A DNA stretch of 64,000 nt from Ceratopteris richardii (taxonomy: Eukaryota > Streptophyta > Polypodiopsida > Polypodiales > Pteridaceae): NCBI GenBank assembly GCA_020310875.1, contig CM035431.1, positions 17,654,267-17,718,266 on the forward strand. The letters are read 5' to 3'. The translations under genes were made by a program, and so were the position numbers. Under the pieces are notes generated by a model. That model was not told the origin of the DNA. It searched no databases and saw only the letters and a list, made by a program, of their open reading frames with translations. How positions within the stretch are numbered: the stretch's first letter is position 1; each line of letters begins with the position of its first letter. This document shows positions 52,915 through 64,000 of the stretch, piece after piece.

Positions 52915-55900
52915 ATGGCCGAGGCTGTAGGAACTAGCTCCCAGGCAAGCACTAGCCCTCAAATTGTGGACATTGAAAGTCTCCCCATTGAGGAGGAGTT
53001 GAAGGAAAGACCCCTGGCATTGAGAGCATTACATGAATCCTCCCTAGGGGCACACATCACCAGTAAGCAAAAACTCGCATTGGTTTAGTGATGTGGCAGG
53101 TGCTCTTGGAGAAGGCTCTTATTTATGGGAGGTAGAAATAGAGTTCAACGGACGCTGGGGCCGGTATCATTTCTTTACCAGAGAATTTGAGAGGCTTCAA
53201 AACAATGAAGGCTTGAAACCCGATATGGAAGAAGGCGGTACTATATGATTACTTCAAAGCCTAGTTACCGAAGCCGGACTTTCTAAGGTGTTCTTACCTG
53301 ATTAGCACCCTCACTCCCAATAAAGAGAAAAAGGGATATAACACCTTTTTCCTACCATCCCTTACAAGAGGTAATGAACTGAAGCGTTTCAAATTGACGA
53401 ACAATTTGGTAAGGGAAGCTCTCGATATGAAGGGTATGCATATCCCCACAGAGAAAGAGACCATGGTCGCAGACAACATGAAGAACAGGAACCTGACTAA
53501 ACTGAAGGACATGGTGGCAATGACACCAACTATTGCTATTCACCTTCGAATGTGCATGCAACATTTTGCGTTCCCTACTCAACAGAGATTCACGATGCCA
53601 CCCAAGAAGATATGGTTCAGTCTATATTTGGCAGACGCCTTCAATTTGACAATCAACATGCCTCATTTGATTATTGACCAAATACACTTGGCGCATCAAC
53701 GGTGGTATAAGAAGCAAAAGTCAGTACTTTATGGATGCTGTGCTCTCACAAGGATTGTCTACCGATGCCTGGCATATGATGTGCCAATTCAAAGAGCACT
53801 TGTTTGGACCAGGGTGCAAGAATTTCAACAAAGATTATCAGCCGCAGGGCCTCCATCCAAGAAAATGAGGGGAGCAGTTCAGATGCCCTATGCACAGGCC
53901 CACGGTGCTACACTGACACCAGAGACAACTCCACGACTTTCGAGGCGAGTGCAACCTTTCACTATCAGATTACCAAGGCATAGCACGGAAGGACCGAATC
54001 TAGTGTTCCCACCCATACCCACTGACTTAGAGTTCCCTCATGGCTTCACGCTAGAGGATTTAATGGACGAGGAGGTAGCAAGAATAATTAATGCCACTAA
54101 TTTAGAAGTTGAAGCAGAGCTAGCGAGCGGGCAACAAATAGTTACGAACCAACCCCATCCAAGGCAACCAGAAGTCGTAGAAGTGAATGAAGAGGAAGAG
54201 GAGACTGCAGAAGAGGAGCAAGAGGATGAACAAGAAGGACTATCCGACAAAGAGGAGCATGAATATGAGCAAGAAGTTGCACCAGAACTTGAAGGTGCCG
54301 CTGCTTACACGAAGCAATTGAAAAGACTGTATGATACCATCAACCGAGTTCAAGAACAACACAAACTATCCTTGGCAGCAGGAAAGGCTCTCATGAACCA
54401 GATATTGGAAGACAAAGGTGTGGACGAGCAATACAGGGAAACCCTCGACATGATTGCTGATGCATTGGGGGTACCTGAGACAATGCATACTGCTCTCGCA
54501 CACTCGTGAAGATCAGAGCGAAGATACGATAGACGTCCCCCTAGATCAGGGAAACAAATGAATGTGTTGGTATCAGAACCACAGGGCACCTCATCCACGA
54601 CCACGGGCACAACTCATACCATTTATGAAACTAAGGAGGCCCATACCTCAAGTGCACCCCCGTCACCCCCTTTGCCACCTCCCCCTCCAACTCCACCACC
54701 TTCACCTCCTACCACCACTGTCACCGCCTCAGAGTCCACTTCCCAAACGGAAGCACAGACTGTGAGCCAACCTTCACAATCTGCACAACCTATCACCACC
54801 CCTATTGTAAATGATACCACAAACACTGTAATTCTAACTGTAGCCATTGAAAAACCCATTCCCCCTATCACACTTCTTGGTGGTTCATATTCAGAACTGC
54901 ACACACCACTTTACACCTTCATAACCATCACCACACCGACAATTCCCATGTTCACAATCACTCCCACAACTGCATCCACATATGACTTCATGGACATATC
55001 ACCCACTTCTGCACCTCTCCCTCCCTCCATATTCTCACAATCTCCCATTCCCCCACCACCCACTTCACCCTTCTCAAGCACAGCATACACACTCCCATTC
55101 CCTTTTCCCTACCCTCCTGCATTCAACACCTTCCCAGCATCCACTCCTATCAATAATGTATTTAATACTTTGTACCAATGTATGTCGCAATTACAACAAC
55201 ATTACCGGCATCTAGACGATCAGCATACGAATCTGTTTCGAACCCACGAAACATTACAAGAGAGATTCATTAACTTGGAGAGGGAAAAACGGCTACTCCA
55301 ACAACAGTATGACACTTTACAGGCACAACACGATCAGGTAGTAGCCAATCCACCCCAGCCAGATACTAAAGAAAAACAACAACTTGATGATCTGTTACAC
55401 GCTCATATAATAGACAATCTCAAGCTTCGACACAACCTCGCCTTACTATGAAAGCACATGTCCGCAACACTTGAAGAGAATAAACGACTATAGAAACAGA
55501 ATGAAGAAAACCTGGAAGCAGCAATGGAGGGTTCACCACAGGAAATCGACCCAGAGAATTTCAAGGCCATCCGATCTGAAAACATGCAAATCATATTGGA
55601 AACACACGCCGATCTCCTAGAAGCCCACGTTGCCTTAGAAAAAGAAAGGGATGACCTACTAAAGCAACTGGCAGCTCAGCAAGAGTCACCAAAAGAAGCC
55701 ACAGCCATGGTAGACACATCTGAAGAAGTCACAAAACTCAGAGCACAACTGGCAGAACTACAAGATAAAGTTCTTCAATATGAGCGTCAACCCTCTCCCC
55801 TTGTGGAGCCGGAACGTGAGGACTTGGTCCCAATTGAAGTTGAGGAGACTTTTGAAGACCCATACGTACCCATGCCTGCACCAAGGGGTAAGCAAACAGA

Positions 55901-57049
55901 GGAAGGAATGGACACAATTGAGATCGAAGCTCCTGAATGGATGCACAAGTTAGAGAAGGTCGGTGCATCCCATGATGAGAGAGTGGCAGTATAGATACAA
56001 TCTATGTCTCGATTGGAAGAAGTCATCATCAAATCCGATTACTTCAGAAACCTCTCCCATCATCGGTGGATTGGCATGTCCGATGATTTGTATGTTCCAT
56101 TCTGCGTACTAATGGCAGATTACAATGCTGAAATAAAGCAGCGCACAACAAAAGAACCAACTTCGGCAACACAGTTTGCATCAGATGACATTCCTGCAAG
56201 CACCATGCACGGAAATATATTTCAACCTACCTGGAGGATATGCCTGCTTGAAACATACCCTGAGATGGTACGTACTTGGAATAACATGCCTTTATACATC
56301 AAGTATAACCCATGCTACTGCCCTGTCTTTCGAAGAAGGTCTTGGCCAGAGAACACCAAAACCGTGTTGACAGTTAAAGGATGTGAAAAGTGGTTAAACT
56401 ACGTATACCTAGCACCCCCTAATGGCCAACCCACGGTTAATTACATGATTTCAACCATCCGACACTAGGCAGTCCAATTCAAAAATGTACCAGATATCAT
56501 GGCACAGATGTGCCTCAAAATATTTGAGATGATGGTGATCACATTCAAAGCCTTTAGAAATGTCAAAGAACCTCACCTTTTGGCTCTTAGATTCAGTGAA
56601 GGCAACCAGGATCTTGCCTACGATATGAGCACCACACCACCCATCAACGTTGTCTATGCGTGGCATGCTCGTATCAAGTATCTACCAGCCTGCTTCAAGC
56701 AAACATTTGAGGAAATGTTTATCATAGAGTTCTGGGAATATCATTCCGAGATATTCATACCTAGACCATCTCATCTATTACAGTTATTTGTGGCAGAACA
56801 GGTGCTCCACTTAGAAAAGCTACGCATGCCACATCCGGAGGTACCGAGACCAGTTGACTGGGATTCCCTACTTACTGATTTGGCCAAAGGATTGAGAATA
56901 GCAAAACATCATTTGGCCACAGACGTTGTGGAGTACTACATCCAACGGTCTACTCAACAAGGGCCTATCAGAGACGACAGACGCGAGAGAGGGGGGAGTG
57001 TTGGCAGTGGTCAGGGCAGTCAAGGACTTACAAGGCAAGGGAGCCAATG
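52915..57049 (+). pseudogene. G1 ORF3, broken copy of the accessory protein
   Basis: Homologous to G2 ORF3 from MAEAVGTSSQAS to the same type of C-terminus inside the LTR. It is broken by frameshifts near 53050-53390 and by stops: TGA near 54507 and 55449 (where Arg is expected), TAG near 55992 (Gln) and 56466 (Trp). It contains about 61 residues absent from G2 (MPPKKIWFSLYLADAFNLTI ... LTRIVY, about 53595-53765), so G2 ORF3 has an in-frame deletion or G1 an insertion. The Pro-rich, coiled-coil and C-terminal regions are all present. Confidence 0.87.
56986..56998 (+). other. G1 polypurine tract
   Basis: AGAGAGGGGGGAG directly before the LTR at 56999, equivalent to the G2 tract. This marks 56999 as the 3' LTR of G1. 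Confidence 0.8.
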
Positions 57050-57723
57050 AGAAGGGCCAAGCAGACAAAGCAGTCCAAGAAGATCTAGCAAATAGGCTGT
57101 TGAAGCTCAAGGTCAAGGACAAAGCATGGAAGCGCATCAAGGAAGTGGACACACAAGAAGAAGGAGCAAGTAGGGAGCTCCAAGACTCACATGTCAAATT
57201 TTCAAAAGAAATCCCTATAAAATAGTGTTTTTTATCACTAAAAACCATTGTAAATACCATTTTCTATTTTTACAACTCCATTTTGTTCAAGCCAAGGAGT
57301 CCTTGAGCTTGAGGAGTATTAGATGTACTGTACAACCAATTTTCATAATTTTTAGATTCTGTTTGAGGCCCCAAATAAGCCCTAGAACCTAATTTTTAAC
57401 TAGGCCGGACACTAGGTCTCGACAGGGCCAAAACCACTCAAAAACTATAAAAAGGGCTGGAGAGCTCATTTTCGAGGGGAGCTTGTTGTAGATTTCAGCT
57501 TTGTAAGAGATTTCTTTTGTAATCGAAGCTTTCCATTGTTCCACTCTTTGCTCTTACCTTGTGCGCGTGTGTGTGTATGTGTGTGCATGCATGTGTGCTT
57601 TCACTCATGCACTTCTGCACGTCACTTGCTCTTGGTCTTCATACTGGTCCTCACGTCTCCACGGATTGACATTTATGAGGTGAAGCTCCTCACGTTGGTA
57701 CTTGCCATTGTGCTAGAGTGATA
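56999..57723 (+). repeat. LTR shared by G1 (3') and G3 (5')
   Basis: 725 bp, TGTTGGCAGTGG...GAGTGATA. It is preceded by the G1 purine tract and followed by a PBS, so it ends one element and starts the next. The first ~100 bp match the G1 5' LTR closely. The last ~120 bp (CTCCACGGATTGACATTTATGAGG) differ from G1 and G2. TATAAAAAG at 57446-57454 is the likely TATA box. A mosaic LTR formed by recombination between two related elements is the simplest reading. Confidence 0.8.
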
Positions 57724-57730
57724 CCAAATT

Positions 57731-57748
57731 TGGCACCGTTGCCGGGGA
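57731..57748 (+). other. G3 primer binding site (tRNA-Asp)
   Basis: TGGCACCGTTGCCGGGGA, the tRNA-Asp PBS with a G-to-A change in GCGCC. Confidence 0.88.
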
Positions 57749-58179
57749 GAAAGCTTGGAGGACGAGCGTGTGACGGTAAGACATAGAGTAGCAACGTTGG
57801 AAGGTAAAAAAATCACCATTTGCAGTTCAGTTTTTGAGGTTCTCTCCTCCTTCATCTTCATCAGCATCACCATCTCCACCCACCTTCATCTTCTCAGTTT
57901 TTTCCATTCTTTAGAGTACATTCACCTCGCTTTTTACTTGTGGTTGTGAGAAAGAGCCTGAGAGAGGGTGCGGAGCTGAAACGCTGAAGAAATACACCTC
58001 AATATACCCAAAAATTGAGTGAACAGCCCGAGAAATGACATAACCTATGCCAAGTATCGTGAGTGCAATATCACAGGTTTGAAGGGAAATTTTGCATCTA
58101 CAGACACATAGCAGCGACAAGGAGGACACAAGGTACTCATATTTGCAAAACATTTTGAATTTGGACTCCAAAAATTCCA
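57749..58179 (+). other. G3 leader before the array
   Basis: Contains GAGCGTGTGACG/GTAAGACATAGAG at 57776, matching the donor-like site of G1 and G2, then a pyrimidine-rich stretch. The acceptor seen in G1/G2 is not recognisable. No gene. Confidence 0.5.
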
Positions 58180-58840
58180 AGTATCATGTTCTCCCGCGGT
58201 TGAGATATCGCGATACCTGAGTATCGTGAACTCCTGTGGTCGAGTATCACGACACTTGCAAGTCGTCGAATATCGTGTATCGCTGAGAAGCACTCGCGAT
58301 ACCTGACCAATATCGTGTATCGTTGAGGTTCTCACGATACTTGACAAATATGGTGTATCGTGGAGGAAGTTCTCACGATACTTGTCACATATCGTATAGC
58401 GTGAATTTTTCTTCTGCGATACCTAGGAGATATCGTGTATCACTGAGTAATTCTCGCGATACTTGGTGTATATCAAGTATCATGGAGTTTTCTCGCGATA
58501 CCTATTGAAGATCGAGTATCGTGGTCGATTACTCGCGATATCTATCGGATATCGACTATTGTGAACATCAAGTATCGTGATATTTCCCAAGTATCGTATA
58601 TCGTGGGGTTCCTCTTGGCAATACCTGTGCAATATCGAATATCGTGATCCGTCTAGTTGGTCGAATATCGTGTATCGGGTGGGCTCAAGTATCGAATATC
58701 GTGGCATTTTTCCAGTCAGCCAAGTATCGAGTATCATGACTTTTACAGTGTGTCAAGTGTCGTGTATCATTTAGTTGAGATATCGTGTATTGTCTGCTTC
58801 CAAGTATCGTGATACTTGATAAGTATCGTGTATTGCCTGT
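58180..58840 (+). repeat. Palindromic array in the G3 leader, different unit
   Basis: Twenty or more units of the types ATATCGTGTATCG, CTCGCGATACCT and CAAGTATCGTGATAC. Complete units approach the palindrome GGTATCGCGATACC, with the same TCGCGA core as the G1/G2 units but different arms. It occupies the same place in the leader as the G2 array. Confidence 0.85.
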
Positions 58841-59118
58841 TTTGAAGCATTTCCTGAGAGGTCATGTTTCCCTGTTTTAACCCCCAGAACCCTGAACTAG
58901 CATAACTTTCTCATACGAAATCCGTTTGCTATGATTTTGAGTTTGTTGGAAAGCTCGTGGGAAGTACAACAAAAACTTCCACTGGTTACGGTAAAATTTA
59001 TACCAAGATTATTAGATAAGGTATTTTGAAGTTAACCCTCGGATTGGACTAGGAAGCAAGGGGTCCCACAAGATTTTGAGCAATTCAAAGGACAATTTTG
59101 GACTTGTAGACAAGGCTT
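58841..59118 (+). other. G3 leader between array and Gag
   Basis: CTGTTTTAACCCCCAGAACCCTGAAC followed by CATAACTTTCTCATACGAAATCC...GTTGGAAAGCTCGTGG (58871-58960), strongly matching G2 31453-31540. The following GGTATTTTGAAGTTAACC is also shared with G2. Non-coding. Confidence 0.75.
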
Positions 59119-60495
59119 ATGAACCTAAGCTCAAGTTGATACTTAGGAAGAGATAGATAAAGTACCAAATCACTTGAAACTAAGGTTAACCACACAACCA
59201 AGTTTGGGACTCACAACTCAGTGGTTAACACTACGTGCTGAGTTCACAGACGAGTGAGTCAGAAATGTCATTTAACTAGGAAAGACTCTTGGCTTCCGAA
59301 GACATGCATAGTTCAATACCTAGGGAAGATTTTATGTCTATAGTGGAACGAGAATATCGGGTGTCTCTTCAATACATATCCACCAACTTGCAGGGAATAC
59401 CCATCTACCTTGATGGTCTACAGAGGACAGTAGCAAGAATGATAAACACCACAGAATCTGAAATAATGCCAAGGCCAGCTGTCAAGTACGAAGGTGGAGT
59501 TTATAGGGACAAGATGGGCCAGATATATGTAGTAACCGAAAACCCTGATCAGGTTAATGAAAGAGGAGACTTAGCTCGAGATCAGGCAACTACCTCACAA
59601 AACCCATTTGAGACCCAACAAAGCACAAAAAATGTGATGTTAACGAGCCAAGGTAGTATACCCAATAGACCACATGAACAATTCATCATGCCACGAATTA
59701 ATCCCCATAGCCAAACTAGCCAGAGAATGGGAAATATGAATAGAACCACCCTTAGGGTAGAACCACCCCAAGATGTAGGAGATGGAATACACCTAGTAAA
59801 ATCCGCCTATCCCATCATAAGTCAAACCCCAGAGCCCAGCAAAATACTAAGACCAATCCACTTGGCCAAATGTATGTGAAATCGTTACGATGGCACAAGA
59901 GAACCGTATGACCACATTGCAGAATTCAAGCAGGTATTGCGAGCGGAGCAAGTGGATGACTTTTTCATGCAATATGAATCCTTTGGGCTAACCCTTACAG
60001 GAATAGCCTTGACCTGGTTTCAATCCTTGGATCCAAGCTGCTTTGAACATATTCTTCCAAGAACTTATTTGGGAATTCACTAAGCGAGGGATCAAGCACA
60101 ATTCATCATCCTTAATACATAGTTTCAAAAAAGCTCCTAATGAGACTAGTAAAAAATGCAGCACGAAGATTTGAGCAATACGTAGCCCGATGCCCTATGA
60201 CAGAGAGACCTTCTCAGCAAAAAGTGATATCTTTATTTTTAGAAGGTCTAACCAGTGGAACATTGAGAATCTTAGTATATGTAAAATGACTACAAACCCT
60301 AAGTGAGTGTCTTGAGGAGTGCATAGATTTGGAAGAAAACATAGATGAGGATCTCAGAACCACACAAGATCCTACCAAGTGAGAGGATACAAGGAACAAT
60401 GAAATTTCTAGTTCGAGTTATGTGGAAGAAGTGGCAGAGTTAGTGGTCAAAAAATTAGGACACAAGGACAAAGGAACTATGAGAAATCTTCCTTG
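59119..60495 (+). pseudogene. G3 Gag, broken
   Basis: Likely start ATG at 59119 (MNLSS..., as MNLRSGRH in G2). A frame from about 59289 to 59879 carries the conserved N-terminal region (YISTNLQGIPIYLDGLQRT, AVKYEGGVYRDKMGQIYVVT). After a TGA at 59877 the Retrotrans_gag domain follows (RYDGTREPYDHIAEFKQVLR, GIALTWFQSLD) with many stops and shifts. Too damaged to give a product. Confidence 0.8.
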
Positions 60496-62218
60496 AGAGT
60501 GCCAATGTTCGAAAGTTGCACACTTTGCGGTGGGGATCATCCATCTCATGTCTGCACCAGAGAAGCATTAGGGTTATCACAACCTTACCCTTAAGATAGA
60601 CAACTAACTCAAGCGCCTAACATGTACTCTTATAGTGAGCAAAAGTACATCAACTACAACACCAAAAACTATCCAATGAATAGACATCCACGACCGTTTG
60701 TACCAGCCCGCTGTAGAACATACGAGTACCCTCCTACAGAACAAGGCAGAGAAGTTCCTAGGTACAACCCATGCCCAGGATCACGAGGAGCATCTAGACT
60801 ATATGAACATGGAGGATTTGGCCAACCTCAACCTATACCAGGACAACAATCACCCCACCCACTATCTCCGACACAAGGGCAGAACATCACAATACAAGTT
60901 GTTTGTCTTGAGTGTGGCAAAGAACAACTCTCGAGAGATTGTCCCGGACATCCCTCTAGTGCACCAAAGGTTACACCCGTTAATGTAGTTGGCTTAGCAA
61001 GGGATTCAGGTTCCAGTAGTGATAATGTGGCTCCTATACATGCAGTTACTAGGGCACAAGCCTTACAACAAACTAAACCAGTTGAGCAATCAGAGCCAAG
61101 TGAATCAGGAGATCCTAGTAAGAGAAGAACAAGAACCTGGAAGGATACTAGAGAGAAGGACAATCGTAAGTGGACCAAAAAGTTATCCAAACTAGAAGAA
61201 AGCCTGAAAGATCCAAAAACAAAAATAGAAGATATTGCCTCTCAAAGCCCCTCGCATGTCAAAACCCAATCCACACCATCTCATCCCCACCCACCAACCA
61301 CTGCAAATAAACCACAACCAGGGTCTGTTCTTGCAGATCCAATCCCAGAAGACTTGGACATGATGTTCAAGGCATACCAGGCTTGACTTCAAGAAGGGCC
61401 AACACCTGCAAACCTGGAGAAGAGCTACCCTAGAGCATATTTCGAGATTGAACGGACAAAAATGTGCATTAAAATGGTGGAACTAGCTCAAGCTATTTTC
61501 GAGGCCAACCAATCGTTCAATCAGACAAAAACTGTTACACCGGGTTTGCACTTCCAGGGCTTACTAGATAGATTAGAGCAGTTGGTAAACAAACCACAAG
61601 TTTCTTTACCTCCACAGGCTCAACTAACTATTGAAAGAGAAAGCTCATCACCAAAGAAAGTCTATGTTCCTGACTCCATAGATGATGGGGAGCCTCTTTC
61701 AATTCAACAACACACTCAAAAGTTCTTGCGAGAAATACAAGAAGAGAAATGGGCCAAGGAGAAGGATGTTCCCCCTCCTATTCTTGAGATTGATGACCTT
61801 CATGATCAATTTCCACAAGACATTCCATCTATTTATGGAGAAAAAACAAAGCAACAAGAAGATGAACGATTAGATTTTGAATCTAATTCTTTACAAGAGT
61901 TGCCACAGCTCACAGGCCCATGGGAATCTGAATCTCTCCAGATCAGAGCTCCCACAATATTGATCAGGAATGAAGACTCGGTGGTTCCAAGAAACACTGA
62001 AGTCGTGAAGAACACTAAGGTTCAATGTCATCTCACTTTAGAAGAGCTGCTCAAAGTAAAACTGGAGTTATGGAATCATGTGAAGGATCAGGTTCCCAAA
62101 CTTAATTCCCATATGCCAAATGCAGGCTCCAAACAAGAAGTTCCAAAGATACCTCTCGATAAAATAGGAGACATGAGCGAAGGTGAAGAAGGTAATACTT
62201 ATCTTCCAATCACCTAAC
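60496..62218 (+). pseudogene. G3 zinc knuckles and linker
   Basis: A knuckle CTLCGGDHPSHVC near 60515-60553, a Tyr/Asn/Pro-rich part, a second knuckle CLECGKEQLSRDC, then TPVNVVGLARDSGSSSDN and a charged coiled-coil (RKWTKKLSKLEESLKD), as in G2. Stops at about 60592 and 61384; TAA at 62215. The acidic stretch EIDDLHDQFPQDIPSIYGE is conserved with G1 and G2. Confidence 0.8.
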
Positions 62219-62951
62219 AAGGTTACACAACCAAAGCAATCATAGATTGAGGTGCTGGTGCTGCTATTGCAACCACCTCCTTGTGGAAGCGCTGGGGCAA
62301 GCCCACAATAAGACCAAGTAGAATGACGGTTCAAATGGTAGACGATCATTTTGAAAGACCTCTAGAACTCCTCGAAGGGATAACTCTAACCACCTGTGGT
62401 GTAGAGTTTGAACACACATTTGCTATATGTAACTTTGGGAATCTGAATCTCTCCAGATCAGAGCTCCCACAATATTGATCAGGAATGAAGACTCGGTGGT
62501 TCCAAGAAACACTGAAGTCGTGAAGAACACTAAGGTTCAATGTCATCTCACTTTAGAAGAGCTGCTCAAAGTAAAACCGAAGTTATGGAATCATGTGAAG
62601 GATCAGGTTCCCAAACTTAATTCCCATATGCCAAATGCAGGCTCTAAACAAGAAGTTCCAAAGATACCTCTCGATAAAATAGGAGACATGAGCGAAGGTG
62701 AAGAAGGTAATACTTATCTTCCAATCACCTAACAAGGTTACACAGCCAAAGCAATCATAGATTGAGGTGCTGGTGCTGCTATTGCAACCACCTCCTTGTG
62801 GAAGCGCTGGGGCAAGCCCACAATAAGACCAAGTAGAATGACGGTTCAAATGGTAGACGGTCATTTTGAAAGACCTCTAGAACTCCTCGAAGGGATAACT
62901 CTAACCACCTGTGGTGTAGAGTTTGAACACACATTTGCTATATGTAACTTT
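61922..62951 (+). repeat. 515-bp tandem duplication inside G3
   Basis: 61922-62436 and 62437-62951 are direct copies with about five differences (for example AAACTGGAG versus AAACCGAAG). The join is at GGGAATCTG. Each copy contains the end of the linker and most of PR1. Both copies carry the same stops, so the duplication is younger than those mutations. Confidence 0.92.
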
Positions 62952-62999
62952 GAGAAAAATAATTTCTACGAAATGATCCTAGGAAGACCCTTCCTATGA
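62219..62999 (+). pseudogene. G3 first retropepsin (PR1), duplicated and broken
   Basis: Each copy reads IID-stop-GAGAAIATTSLWKRWGKP, i.e. the active-site Ser codon TCA is TGA. The second copy continues to MILGRPFL and then TGA at 62997-62999, the same position as the TGA after GRPFM in G2. Inactive. Confidence 0.82.
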
Positions 63000-64000
63000 C
63001 AATTGCAAATAGTACAGGATTGGGGAACCAACTCCTTATACTTGCAGCACTTAGGGGTCACAACCAAGGTCAATTTGAAGGATTACACCTTCAGAGATGT
63101 ACCACCCCTACAGTGGAATCCTATCCACAAGGAGCAAGAAGATTCAATCTCTCTGCATTCTAAAAGTTCATCTGATACATCCTGGATGCATGAAGATACT
63201 CATTTGTGGATGTGCAAGGTCGCAAAGGAAGAAGAAAAATGCTTAAAGGCAAGAGAAAAAGGAACTTCTCAAGGAGATAGACCAGTTTGAGACCCAGCCT
63301 ATACGCCGATGATATTTCCAGATGAGGAATTTGAGCCTCATGGTTGGGCAAAAATACTAGCCACCATGGACATTGCTGTCAATGAAGAACAATGGACACC
63401 TCATTGTGATGAGGAGGGTTATGATATTTCAGTGTTCATGTGTCAGCCTTTGCTAGAAGAATGTGACTCTAACGACTTCATAGAAGAAGAAGAGAACGAT
63501 GATGATCTAGAGTCCATTGTGATGGATAGTTGCTTTATTTCAGAGGAGCACTATCTAGAAGACATAGGAGTATTTACACAAAAAGAAGAAGAACCTCTCA
63601 CAAGCATCAAAATGGTAAATTCAAAGGATGGGAGTGAAGGTAGTAAAAAGAAAAAGAAGAGAAAAGTAGTGAAATAGGACAAGGAGGAACCATTGTTTGA
63701 AGTACCAGAGGATTTCAAAAAATACAAAGTTGAGGACCGAAAAATTTTGGTACGAATGCCTAAGAGAGAGGCCACAATAGGAGAAGCATATGATAACAAA
63801 GAAAAGACCAAAAAAATCATAGTCACCATTGAAGAGAACGAAGAGAGATGTACATACATAGGAGATGACCTAAGTAAAGAAGAGGAAGTAGAGTTGGTAG
63901 AGTTATTCAGGGAATATAGGGACGTGTTTGCATGGCACTATAGAGACTTGAAGGGAGTAGATCCAAAAATTTTCTCTCATACGATCCCCATGATTGTAGA
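63000..64000 (+). pseudogene. G3 acidic linker and start of reverse transcriptase
   Basis: In frame after the TGA: QLQIVQDWGTNSLYLQHLG, as in G2. Stops at about 63288 and 63675. The acidic linker (DEEFEPHGWAKILATMD, EEQWTPHCDEEGYDISVF) is followed by YRDVFAWHYRDLKGVDP at the start of RT. The window ends before the catalytic motifs. Confidence 0.82.

Larger units (their letters stand above)
27687..57723 (+). mobile_element. G1: degenerate Ty3/Gypsy element with accessory ORF, split by G2
   Basis: Starts at TGTTGGCAGTGG inside the RT frame of F3 and runs LTR, tRNA-Asp PBS and leader to 29653. It is interrupted by G2 plus an AATAC duplication, and resumes at 45715 with the rest of the leader, Gag, pol, the second protease, ORF3, purine tract and LTR at 56999-57723. 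The join across G2 restores a leader that aligns with the G2 leader. The coding region has many stops and at least two large deletions (near 49410 and 50533). The right LTR is also followed by the PBS of G3, so the boundary between G1 and G3 is a shared LTR. Confidence 0.85.
56999..64000 (+). mobile_element. G3: diverged Ty3/Gypsy element, 5' part (runs off the window)
   Basis: LTR, tRNA-Asp PBS, leader with its own palindromic array, Gag, zinc knuckles, PR1 and the start of RT, all homologous to but clearly diverged from G1/G2. Many stops and frameshifts and a 515-bp tandem duplication show that it is inactive. The rest of pol, any ORF3 and its 3' LTR lie beyond 64000. Confidence 0.85.

Noticed and set aside
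1..64000. Host protein-coding genes
   Set aside because: Every long frame is accounted for by retroelement proteins or by the unassigned family X remnant; no exon-intron gene model could be supported.

Overview
This window is land-plant nuclear DNA made almost entirely of LTR retrotransposons; no host gene, rRNA, tRNA gene or CRISPR array is supported. The plant assignment rests on Copia elements primed by initiator tRNA-Met (PBS TGGTATCAGAGC), Gypsy elements primed by tRNA-Asp (TGGCGCCGTTGCCGGGGA), CCHC Gag proteins, and typical plant Copia and Athila/Tat-like polyproteins. The density of nesting suggests a large, repeat-rich genome. I cannot name the species. Most long reading frames are transposon proteins broken by stop codons, many explained by C-to-T changes.

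Left part (1-27686), Copia territory. C1 (426-6888, minus) is a complete but decayed Copia element with ~1035-bp LTRs and an ATCAT target-site duplication (TSD). From 7128 to 12680 lies a patchwork: a putative LTR/leader with a W-box cluster, an unrecognised protein remnant (family X), and rearranged fragments F1 and F2 of a C3-type Copia element. C2 (12681-24290, plus) is a Copia element with 1004-bp LTRs and a GAAGA TSD, inserted in a second copy of family X; the copy near 8.46 kb serves as the empty site. C3 (16768-21922, minus) is a young short-LTR Copia element with an AGGCT TSD, inserted in the reverse transcriptase region of C2; its polyprotein is open except for one stop. F3 (24745-27686, plus) is another C3-type fragment.

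Right part (27687-64000), Gypsy territory. G1 (27687-57723) begins inside F3. G2 (29654-45709, ~16 kb, AATAC TSD) is nested in the G1 leader. G3 (56999 to beyond the window end) shares the LTR at 56999-57723 with G1, giving an LTR-internal-LTR-internal arrangement. G2 shows the layout best: LTR, tRNA-Asp PBS, leader with a candidate intron and an array of perfect palindromes, Gag, zinc knuckles with a retropepsin, RT/RNase H, an integrase with two H2C2 modules, a second retropepsin-like domain, repeated W-x-P-K motifs, and a separate sense ORF3 of about 1315 residues that ends inside the 3' LTR.

The most novel-looking items are: the second aspartic protease-like domain after integrase; ORF3 preceded by a conserved branch-point/3' splice-site signature (suggesting a spliced subgenomic mRNA); and a leader module of arrayed short palindromes followed by a conserved CATAACTT...GGAAAGCTC block. 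That module occurs in both Gypsy and Copia elements, with different palindromes in different families. All coordinates, motifs and TSDs were read by eye; superfamily assignments are firm, finer lineage names are inference.
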